Positions 47,006-55,822 of a DNA stretch of 64,000 nucleotides are shown here, piece after piece. The position numbers and the translations under genes are program-made. The notes under the pieces were generated by a model. The model was not told the origin of the DNA. It did no database searches and worked only from the letters and a program-made list of their open reading frames with translations. Within the stretch, counting starts at the first letter, position 1; each line of letters opens with the position of its first letter. Source of the DNA: Amanita rubescens (Eukaryota > Basidiomycota > Agaricomycetes > Agaricales > Amanitaceae); the NCBI GenBank assembly GCA_015039365.1, contig WION01000077.1, positions 1 through 64,000 on the forward strand, in the 5' to 3' direction.

Positions 47006-48322
47006 TCAAAGTTCATTTATTAAACTTTGTACAAAAATAAAGGCCCGACGAATCTTCCTCACTTGTTCTTCCCTTACCTTTTCAGGATTGGGAATGCAAG
47101 TGTGAATATTCTTTTTCCCTTCTCTGGGAGTCGGTCGTATTTGATTCCACCGATCTGGATTTGATCTGGTGGGTTCCTTTCGACGCTCGGCTGTACGAGA
47201 CTTTAGTGATTTGTAAGTCTCTCTATAAGGTTTATTTACCTTAGTAGATGCCTCTTTTGCATGTACCGGATTTTGCTTTGGAACAAAGCGTTTGTTCTTG
47301 TTCCCCTTAAACTGTGAGTACTGGTTCCCTTCAGCATAATGCCTTTGGGGCCTTTCTGCAACCGGTAATCCGCAGGAGGCTCTCCAAAGCTTGTAGGAAT
47401 CCGAATCATTTGGGTTCGGATTGTAGACGAATCTTTCCCATAAATGGGTGTTCCATCCTCTACGCATTTGCTCAGTAATTGGTTTCCTAACTCTGAAGAT
47501 AATAATTGGGGTGAACTGTCCCAATCTGATGGTATCTTCGGAACTAAGGTTCCAATCACCGCATGAGGTTCCGCCCATTTTAATTCCATGGGGACAGTTC
47601 TGAACTTTGCTCCAAGTTGGAGTATGATGAACCTTGGGGAATTCTCGACGAGATCCTCCCTCTTTAAGGATCTGTGCAAAATTAGGCACAGTCACTTTCT
47701 GAACACTAGGTACAAACCTAGGTGCCGTCGTCCCAACAGGTGATTGAGACGACGATGATGATTCAGAAACAATGGGGTCATCATTCTTTCCTAATGGAGA
47801 AGGAGAAGGTGTGAACCTTCTCTTATTTTCCATATTCCTGAATTCATCAAGAATATGGTTATTCAGAGTCTTAGGACCGGAACGTCCTACCCAAGATGGA
47901 AACATACTATTATAATGCTTAATTTCATTATATAGTATTGGGTCAGAAGCCTTCAGGTTTTTAACCTGAGGAAGGGGAGCAGTGGGACACAGAATCTTCG
48001 GTTTATTATCCGAAGGGGAATCAGCAAAAGTAACTTTTTTCTTTCCTTTGGTGACGACGGTAAAACCGTCATCACCTTGGCCTAAGATATTTTCCATCAA
48101 TCGGACAAATTGATCGTTAGGCATATCAACCAGTTGGTCTTCAGGGAAGACCTGGAACGTATTTCCACTGGCAAAATCGTAGAAAGAATATTTAGCAGGC
48201 TCATCGGCCTGCTTAGAGGAAACTGAAGTAAATTTTCCAAGCTCAGGAGCTTGGACGGCAACAGCCGAAAAAGTATTGGCCTTGGAGCCAGACGCAACTT
48301 TGGAGTTAGCGGAGGGGGACAT
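47006..48322 (-). CDS. Extra ORF1 of the copia element, unknown function
   Basis: This 439-residue ORF lies upstream of gag-pol on the same strand, starting MSPSANSKVASGSKANTF at 48322. The ORF stays open 16 codons further upstream (to 48370), but the Ser/Ala-rich start is more likely. It has an acidic N-terminal part (FPEDQLVDMPNDQFVRLMEN), a lysine patch TKGKKKVTF and a Ser-rich linker. A folded-looking middle (IIIFRVRKPITEQMRRGWNT, LWERFVYNPNPND, LWRASCGLPVAERPQRHY) leads to a strongly basic C-terminus. No protease, RT, integrase or envelope-like transmembrane domain is visible. The basic tail suggests nucleic acid binding, so it could supply the chaperone function that Gag lacks without a zinc knuckle. 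That is inference. I do not recognise the family. Confidence 0.8.
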   Translation of the reverse strand: MSPSANSKVASGSKANTFSAVAVQAPELGKFTSVSSKQADEPAKYSFYDFASGNTFQVFPEDQLVDMPNDQFVRLMENILGQGDDGFTVVTKGKKKVTFADSPSDNKPKILCPTAPLPQVKNLKASDPILYNEIKHYNSMFPSWVGRSGPKTLNNHILDEFRNMENKRRFTPSPSPLGKNDDPIVSESSSSSQSPVGTTAPRFVPSVQKVTVPNFAQILKEGGSRREFPKVHHTPTWSKVQNCPHGIKMGGTSCGDWNLSSEDTIRLGQFTPIIIFRVRKPITEQMRRGWNTHLWERFVYNPNPNDSDSYKLWRASCGLPVAERPQRHYAEGNQYSQFKGNKNKRFVPKQNPVHAKEASTKVNKPYRETYKSLKSRTAERRKEPTRSNPDRWNQIRPTPREGKKNIHTCIPNPEKVREEQVRKIRRAFIFVQSLINEL

Positions 48323-49781
48323 GGTAAAAATTTGATAAAAAACTTCTAAAGAAAAATATGTCAGCAACAAGAACGAAACGGCGTTTTTAAGGCAGTTGTT
48401 CTCTATTTAAGGAAAAGGACTTAATCAAGTATGGACTTGACCAGGCCAACGCTGGGCTTATAGCCAATCAGCTATCTTGACACACATGAGTTTTGGTTCG
48501 ATTACTTGATGATGATGTATAGGGTTGATAATTCATATAGAGTTAGAATGCGCGGCATTACGTATTTTTGCCCAAAGGAGAATATAGGTGGATCATGTTA
48601 TGATGTAGAAATCATGTCAACATGTCCCTAGAGAATGATTGGTAGGACCCAAATCAATCTGCCTATTATATTATCTGTCTAGCGCAACCTGGATTCGGTT
48701 TAGACCATATAGCTTTGTACTAGCAAGAGAGATCTACAAGGTTTTCAACCCTTCAGTTCAATTGCCAGAGCTATACTGAACGCCCTCCGGAGTCATCCGT
48801 ACGGAAGAGCCCAGATAATATAAGTTTTTCATATTCTCCAGCGGTACTAGGACTATTTGATATTCTGCTAGGTCCTCATGCCTTCTTAAATACATCGGCA
48901 TTAGGACTGATATCAAAAGGAAGTCCATCAAAATACCGACCACTAGTTGTTATATCATTTAATCGAATGGCCAACTCGTGACTCGCATTCGTAATGAATC
49001 TAACATCCTAGCAGTTGGGATATTAGCGTAACTTTCTAACATAATCTCTATGATGAATTTTTCCTCTCTAACAACCTATTGGGTCTCAATCCCCAACTAG
49101 GTATGTAGGTATGCGGTCGTATTTTAACAATAGTTATACTAATAACCGCTGGGTTACAGCTGAGTTATTCTGGCTATAGAAACTCCTTAAGGGGTAGTTT
49201 CTGTTCGGCAGAGTGTACTATCCACAATGGGATATCATCTCACCGCTATACTAGAATTTATTGTAATCTATTTATGTAAATAAGGGATCGAAAATCCCTA
49301 TGATGGTATAACATGGTTCAATACGTCCAATCACATCACACTGCCCAAGTGAATACAGTGTGGGACGCCGAAGTTGCTATGTTCAACTTCGGAAAACAAC
49401 CCATGGGATCATTCCCCCATGGTAGTACCCTATTTTATCTCCGGATAATAGGGAATCTAACCGGTGTCCTATCAGGAGGACAAGTCCAAGTATTGTAACC
49501 GCTCTTCAGCGTCTGCCTTGGACAGGCATACCCTTATCTCTGGGTGTAGAGAGGTCCCCATTAGCCCTTGGGTCCGGGCATCATCATTGTTCTCTTAACC
49601 CATCGACGCAGAGTCGAAACGGGGGTTAGCCAAGCACCAATATTAGATATACAAGATATAGAGTAGGTAACATGTGCGCTACCCGAACTAATACCTTTGT
49701 TACCTTAAACCATTGTAACGACAACGGCGGTTTTGAGCGTTCATGTGTGAAGACAACATGACCGACCAGCCAAAGGCTGTT
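48323..49781 (-). other. Long untranslated leader of the copia element
   Basis: About 1.46 kb between the primer-binding site and ORF1, with no long ORF on the element's strand. It probably holds the RNA packaging and dimerisation signals. Several short ORFs (for example 48,758-48,943) have no motif. Confidence 0.6.
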
Positions 49782-49799
49782 GGTCCGGGGCCCATAACC
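49782..49799 (-). other. Primer-binding site, half-tRNA type
   Basis: Directly inside the 5' LTR the minus strand reads GGTTATGGGCCCCGGACC. The first twelve bases are complementary to GGGCCCAUAACC, the anticodon stem-loop side of initiator tRNA-Met, not to its 3' CCA end. Drosophila copia uses the same internal site with a cleaved 5' half of that tRNA. This is the clearest sign of half-tRNA priming. Confidence 0.75.
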
Positions 49800-50428
49800 T
49801 GACGAAGTTGGGTTCTCCTCATCATGGAGTCCAACGCAGCAGCGCAGCGCATGTGACTGAGTAAGGAACCGACTTACTGTGAAGGTAGGAGTGTGTGGGG
49901 GACTTTATAGGAGCTAGAGGCTCAACTATAAGATGTAGAGATGAGAGTAAGAAGTTAGGAGGTAACGACGAATTGTTCCTCCTTATATATTGTCTGAGAT
50001 ACAAATAAGTGTAAACTATGCTATCTACGGACCTTATCCTATTGGATGATAAGGTGTGTATTGTATTACACAGCTATCGTCATATTGACTCATCATATAA
50101 CAATATGCGAGTCATAACATATCATATGATTTATTCCTAGTCATAATGATTGACAGAAATTATAGAGTTCTGTCGTATCTGACAAATTGCTGTATGACAG
50201 ATATTATAGAGTTCATTCTTTACAGATTGCTGTAGAATGACGATATATGATTCACAAGGAATCATATCTAGTAACTATGACGCAAGCGTATTTATATCTA
50301 CTTAATCTATACTAATGGAGATAGATAAGATCACACTATCTTATCTTCAGATAAGATAAGATAATCTGATAAGATAAGAAAATATCTACGATATATTAAC
50401 ATAATATATGGTTTTTATATTTTCATCA
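49800..50428 (-). repeat. 5' LTR of the copia element
   Basis: A 629-base terminal repeat, the promoter-bearing LTR for the minus-strand element. The TATATAAGG box lies at 49989-49981 on the minus strand. The GATAA/TTATC cluster upstream of it in the U3 part (about 50,320-50,379) could bind GATA-type factors. Confidence 0.95.
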
Positions 50429-50433
50429 AATCT
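50429..50433. repeat. Target site duplication, right (AATCT)
   Basis: Matches 40381-40385 exactly. Confidence 0.9.
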
Positions 50434-50495
50434 TACACAGCTGCACAGTATGACATGTTTACTTTTAAGTCTTTATGTGTGTTTTGATTTAAAAT

Positions 50496-53400
50496 CTACT
50501 GCATGAGCTTGGCTTTGTGTTTCAGCAGCAGGTCTACAATGTCTTTGTAGTTTCTGTCTGAGGAAGCAGTAAAAGCAGCTTCAAAGTGTTCATGTATGAC
50601 AGTGTTGTTATCAAGAATCAATTTCACAATTCCTTTATGTCCTCTGAGTGATGCTGCTTGTAAAGCACTGGTTAAATCAGATGTCAGATCCTTATGTCCA
50701 TCCCTCCATTCTACTAGCACAGTTTGACTGGACTTGGCATTAGCCCCTGCTCTAAGCAGCAATTCAACAATTCCTTTATGACCTTCAAATGATGCAGCTT
50801 GAAGAGCATTGCCATAGTATCCTCCACAACCATTCACATCTGCTCCACTGGCTAGTAGTAATTTAGCAATTTCCATGTGACCACAAGAAGATGCAGCTTG
50901 GAGAGCGGTACCAAAATGACCTCCATGCATATGCACATTTGCTCCTCTTTCAAGCAGCATCTTAGTTATAAGATTTCCTGAAAATGCATTCCATGAACAT
51001 CCTGATACAGCCTGAAGAGCATTTCCATAATATCCTCCTTGTGCATTTATATCTGCCCCCCTGTCAAGTAGCAGCTCAACAATGTCCTTGCTACCTCTAT
51101 TTGATGCAATCTGAAGAGCATTTCCATAGTGACCTCCCTGTGCATTTACATCTGCCCCAATGTCAAGCAGCATTTGAATGAGATCCTTTTTTCTACCACT
51201 TGCCAATGCAGCCTGGAGAGCATTTCCATACTTCCCCCCCTGTGCATTTACTTCTGCTCCTCTGTAAAGCAGCAGCTCAATAATATCCTTCTGAGCATTC
51301 CAATATGATGCTGCTTGAAGTGCATTTCCAAATTCCCCCCCTTGTGCATTCACTTCTGCTCCTTTGTGAAGCAGCAGCTCAATAATCTCCTTATTACTAT
51401 GATGTGATGCAGCTTGGAGAGCATTTCCATATTTACCTCCTTGTGCATTTACCACTGCTCCATTTTCAACCAATATATCAATAACTTTCTTGTATCCCTT
51501 GCATGATGTAGCTTGGAGAGCGTTTCCATATTTGCCTCCTTGTGCATTTACCTCTGCTCCATTTTCAATCAACATTTCAACAATCTCCTTATGTCCCTGG
51601 TACGATGCAGCTTGGAGAGCATTTCCATATTCACCTCCTTGTGCATTTACCTCTGCTCCATTTTCAATCAACATTTCAACAACCTTCTTGTGTCCCTGGT
51701 ATGATGCAGCTTGGAGAGCATTTCCATGTCTTCCACCTTGTGCATTCACATCTACTCCTTTTGCAAGAAACAGCTCAACAATACCCTTGTTTTCAAGAAT
51801 ATTTTTATACTTCCCATATGATGCAGCCTGGAGGGCATTCCCATAATATCCTCCTTGCATATCCACCCTTGCACCTTCAGCTAGCAGTAGCTCAACAATG
51901 TCCTTATGACCTTGACATGATGCAGCTTGGAGAGCATTACCATATTCCCCTCCCTGTGCATTCAATTCTGCTCCTCTATAAAGCAGTAATTCAACAATGT
52001 CCTTGTGACCATTGTATGCTGCAGCTTGTAAAGCATTTCCATAATGTCCTCCTTCTGCATTTACATCTACACCTCTTTTAAACAGCAGTTCAATAGTATT
52101 TTTGTGACCTGCATATGATGCAGCCTGGAGAGCATTTCCATAATATCCTCCTTGCGCATTCACATCAGCTTTTTTGCAAAGTATCAACTCAATGAGACTC
52201 TGGTCATTGTTCAATGATGCTACCTGGAGAAATATCCTCCTGTTATGCTGATGTCTGCCCCTCTTTCAAGTAAAAGCTCAATGATGCTCTTATGACCATG
52301 AAGCAATGCAGCCTGGAGGGCATCTCTAAAATACCCACCCTGTGCATTCACATTTGCTCCTCTGTCAAGTAGCAGCTCAACAATCTCCTTTCTCACAATA
52401 GCACCTCCAGATGCAGCCTGCAGAGCATTTCCATAAATTCCTCCTTGTTCATTGACATCTGCTCCTCTTTTAACTAGTAGCTCTACAACATCCTTGTGAC
52501 CATTGCATGATGCTCTCTGGAGAGCATTTCCATCTCCTCCAAGCTTTTCATTGACATCCGCTCCTCTTTCAAGTAGCAGCTCAATGATGTCTTTGTGACC
52601 ATTATATGATGCAACATGAAGAGCAGTTTCATGACATTTTGTTGCATGTAAATCTGGTTGACTTTCAAGCAACAGTTCAGCAATATCTGTGTGACCCATC
52701 AATGATGCACTCCAGAGAGCTCTTCCATATTTCCCCTGTACATTCATTTTTCCTCCAATTGAAATCAGCAGTTTGACAATGTCCTTGTAACCACCTCGAG
52801 ATGCAGCTCCAAGAGCATCTTCAAAACAGTTTTCATCCATATTCACATCTGCTCCCCTTTTAAGCAGCAGCTCAATAACTTCTTTGTGACCTCTATCTGA
52901 TGCAGCCTGAAGAGCATTTCCTCCTTGCTCAATCACATTTGCTCCTCTTTCCAGCAGTAGTTCAACAATGTCCTTGTTGCCACTACATGAAGCAGCCTTG
53001 AGAGCACTTTCATAAACTTTTCCCTGTGAATTCACATCTGCACCTGCTCTTATCAAGAGTTCAACAATCTCCTTATGACCTTTGGATGATGCACCTTGGA
53101 GAGCATTTCCATGGTTTCCTTGGGCATTTACATCTGCACCTTTCTCAAGCATCAGCTTTATGATATCCTCATGACCTCCACTGGATGCAGCATACAAAAC
53201 ATCACCCACAGGCATACCACATGCAACCAAATCCATCACTTTTTCAATGAGAACATTGGTTGTAGCTGTGTGTCCATTGTTTAAGAAGACACACAATGCA
53301 TCTAGGACCTCAGTGTTGCCCACATTGGGAAGCAACCATTCAACCATTGCCATTAGACCATGAAAGGAAGCACACTCTAAGAGGCTGTCCCTTTTCATCC

Positions 53401-55070
53401 TCAGATTATATGAACAATCATAATTATATATTTCAACCCAATTATGGAATGGGAAGCTACCAGATATAAAAAGTTTTTTGAGTTGATCAATGAGACATAG
53501 CTCTTGTTTGGATTCTAAGATATGTTTGGGCCAAAATTTTGCAGCATATCTGATCAGTGACTGATCAAACCTTTTATGAGCATTTCTTTCATGAGGAGTC
53601 TGGTAATCATGGTGAATTTGGGGAACACTTTCTGTTGAACAAAGCAAATAAGCCAAGCAACATTTCCCAACAAAAATATTCCCTTGAGAAGGATATATGG
53701 TGATGTTTGACTGTATCATCCTTGGCTTTTCCAGTACATACTCCTTGACAGATGCATGTGCTAACTGCACAGTGTCATCATTCATTTTAGTGACAAGGCT
53801 TGAACATATTCTTAGAACATCATCTGCAGATGATAACTTTGCAGCTGGGTCAAAATCTTCTTTAGCTATATCAAATTCCACAATAATTCCAAGATCATCA
53901 ATATGCAATGGTTTCTCTGCAAAAGCTAGCCATAACAAAAGCTTTGCAGCATCTGGTGCATCAGGAGGTGCAATCCTGCTAAGAATTTGGTCATAGGTAG
54001 CTTCTAATGTCTCAGGAAGGCTTTCAAGAATGAATTTCAATGTTTTTTGCCTTCTAGTGCATCTTGTCAATTCATCCAGTTGACATGCTGCCCAACGAAA
54101 CCTATACATGTTTAACAATCATCATTGCGTTTGGAAATATTATGCTCACATTCCACTGGCTTTCCCAAAAAGTGCATCTCTAATCAAGACTTTCTCATCT
54201 TTATTCCATTTTCTTAAATCAGGAGAGGATTGAAGAACAAATTCAATGTATTTCTTAATATCATTGTCAACAGGCATCTGAGACATATCCACTTCCATGA
54301 GCTTGATTGACCTCATTAAATCAGCAATCTCTGGTTCCTTCCTGCTTGTCACAAACAGATGGCATTGATCCAAGTTCCATGCATGCAAAGTTTGTATGAA
54401 ATCCAAAATTTCCCTGGTTTTCAGACATTCATCCAAAGCATCAATTAGAATGTAAACCGTCTTAAAGCCAGATATAAATTGTCTCAAGACTTCAATAAGC
54501 CTATCATCTGATGGTTTTGAAACTCCATTTCTACATTCATCATAAGTGTTCTCCAGAAATGATTGAGTTTGTGGTTCCCAAGAGAGAAGGTTGATCACCA
54601 GTGAGTTGAGGATATCAGAGACATTCCTCTTTTGGTTATCAGAAACATCACAGTAGAAATATGCCAAACCAATGGACCCTTTCTGGGCAATTGATTCAAC
54701 ATCTTGGACAATAGTAGAGCTTTGGAGCATCAATAAATCAATTGTATCCAAGGAAATATGTGGCTTACAAAAGAATTGTTTTTCCTGAACCAGCTATAAA
54801 TGACTTGAGAATGACACATGTTTTCTATTCATCCACTCACGAATGCCATGAATCCACATGAATGAGTTTGGTTTCTTCTTCCAATCCTTGTACATATCAT
54901 GTTCTAGGAGCCATGATCCAGTATCAGAGTGGTGTTGCTTTATGGCATTGTTATAGTTGGTAGATGGATCTGATGGCATCAACCACTTTGTGTACTTCTC
55001 TGTTAAACATAGGCAGTGAGATTCCACTGTTCATGATTAGCCTACCAATGGGATTTTGAGGTGCAGCCAT
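50496..55070 (-). CDS. STAND/NLR-like protein: NACHT-ankyrin (gene B), frame broken in the repeats
   Basis: Exon 1 (55,070-55,046) encodes MAAPQNPI and splices to EKYTKWLMPSDPSTNYNNAI, so the protein begins almost directly at the NACHT region with no effector domain. The tiny exon 3 (54,793-54,769) completes the P-loop as WIHGIPGSGKTILF. Walker B is VYILIDALDEC, and TSRKEPEIADLM resembles sensor 1. Exon 5 starts at 54,101 with FRWAACQLDELTRC. LAHASVKEYVLE ends the winged-helix part. About 11 ankyrin repeats follow to an in-frame TAG at 52,220. After that a new frame holds about 17 more repeats to 50,496 (KHKAKLMQ). At the break the array is 10 bases shorter than its neighbours. Either translation stops at about 11 repeats or the sequence has an error. 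Expected role: ligand-sensing non-self receptor. Confidence 0.8.
50560..53250 (-). repeat. Expanded ankyrin-repeat array, about 28 units of 99 bp
   Basis: The 33-residue unit follows the pattern x-GHK-x-IVELLL-x-x-GA-x-VNAQGG-x-YGNALQAAS. Units at about 51,380-51,720 are nearly identical to each other, while outer units are more diverged. One unit (about 51,780-51,830) has an eight-residue insertion and another (about 50,655-50,745) a longer one. Near-identity of adjacent units indicates recent tandem duplication or conversion. Confidence 0.9.
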
Positions 55071-55403
55071 TTGAACTACATACATGGCATCATGAACACA
55101 TTCATTTTAATGGCATTAACACCTACTATATACCTGAAATTTTATCAGTCAGTGTTCCCATCATTTAAGGAAATATAGATACATAATTCTCTTTTACATA
55201 ATTTCCTTTGATATCATTGAATGAAGAGTTGTTGATCATGAAAGGGTGATGAACATGATGAGAGGCACTTTATGTTTTGGTTATACCAAAGCAAACAGAG
55301 AAAAATACACCTGGCCACATACCTGGAACTGAATAACATTGTAACATTCATGGAATAAGTGAGGTGGTTAACAACAATGGTCCTCATAAGAATATCATAA
55401 TAT
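55071..55403. other. AT-rich upstream region of gene B
   Basis: About 330 bases upstream of the NACHT-ankyrin start, with no N-terminal domain exon visible on the minus strand. The right edge coincides with the return to the GC-richer background. Confidence 0.5.
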
Positions 55404-55619
55404 TTACGCAAGGTGAGAAGCTGGAAAAAGGTTGCTCGGCATCATATTTCTGAATGGTCTAAACTGGAGGTTACGATCCAAGTCATTGAAGCTGATGCCT
55501 GGCATTGGTCCACGGCTGTCCTCCACCCAAATGTTAGCTTTCTTCCGGACTCTCTCACTAACATCAGAGCTATCTGATAAGGCACGTTTTCGAGTGGTTG
55601 TTGGAGACGACGGTACCAT
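55404..55619 (-). CDS. Small ORF of unknown function, possibly truncated
   Basis: This 71-residue ORF from ATG 55619 starts MVPSSPTTTRKRALSDSSD and continues with the basic RVRKKANIWVEDSRG, then LQFRPFRNMMPSN. I do not recognise it. Codon use is like the GC-richer right flank, and its stop falls at the very edge of the AT-rich island. A longer gene may therefore have lost its 3' part when the neighbouring sequence arrived. It is divergent from the kinase at 55823, 203 bases away. Confidence 0.4.
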   Translation of the reverse strand: MVPSSPTTTRKRALSDSSDVSERVRKKANIWVEDSRGPMPGISFNDLDRNLQFRPFRNMMPSNLFPASHLA

Positions 55620-55822
55620 GACAGTGGTGTAGATGAAAGATAAGGGCGTGGGAGCATGCTGACCAAGTGTGACGAGTGAGTGCGCACGTTTGTCAACGAA
55701 GCCCCGACATAACTGCAACAAATGCGACGCTCGCCGCTTAGTGCCGCATCTTTTGTTCAATTTGCGCGGATACCCTCCCTCTTTTCCTAGATACCTATCG
55801 TTTAACGCCCTGAACCTAATGC

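Larger units (their letters stand above)
40386..50428 (-). mobile_element. Complete Ty1/copia LTR retrotransposon, about 10.0 kb
   Basis: The element is bounded by two 629-base direct repeats that look identical, both starting TGACGAAG and ending TTTTCATCA, and flanked by AATCT on each side. The coding direction is minus. From its 5' end it runs: LTR, primer-binding site, a ~1.46 kb leader, ORF1 (454 aa including an upstream extension; 439 aa from the likely ATG), a 254-base gap, ORF2 gag-pol (1901 aa), purine tract, LTR. The domain order protease-integrase-RT-RNase H inside ORF2 is that of copia, not gypsy. Both ORFs are open and the LTRs show no visible difference, so the insertion is young and may be active. 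At 10 kb it is about twice the usual copia length. The excess is the leader, ORF1 and long linkers in ORF2. It separates the two convergent NACHT-ankyrin genes. Confidence 0.95.

Noticed and set aside
46546..47040. A 164-codon plus-strand ORF with hydrophobic stretches inside the copia element
   Set aside because: It overlaps the gag-pol start antisense, lacks a family motif and has no promoter context.
48323..49781. An envelope or second pol gene in the copia leader
   Set aside because: Only short ORFs are present on the element's strand, with no signal peptide or transmembrane segments.
51490..52081. Long plus-strand ORFs (118 and 179 codons) rich in His, Leu, Pro and Cys
   Set aside because: They are antisense shadows of the ankyrin repeats; the periodic composition mirrors the 99-bp units.
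50560..53250. CRISPR-like regular spacing of repeats
   Set aside because: The 99-bp period encodes an open ankyrin frame, and the organism is a eukaryote.
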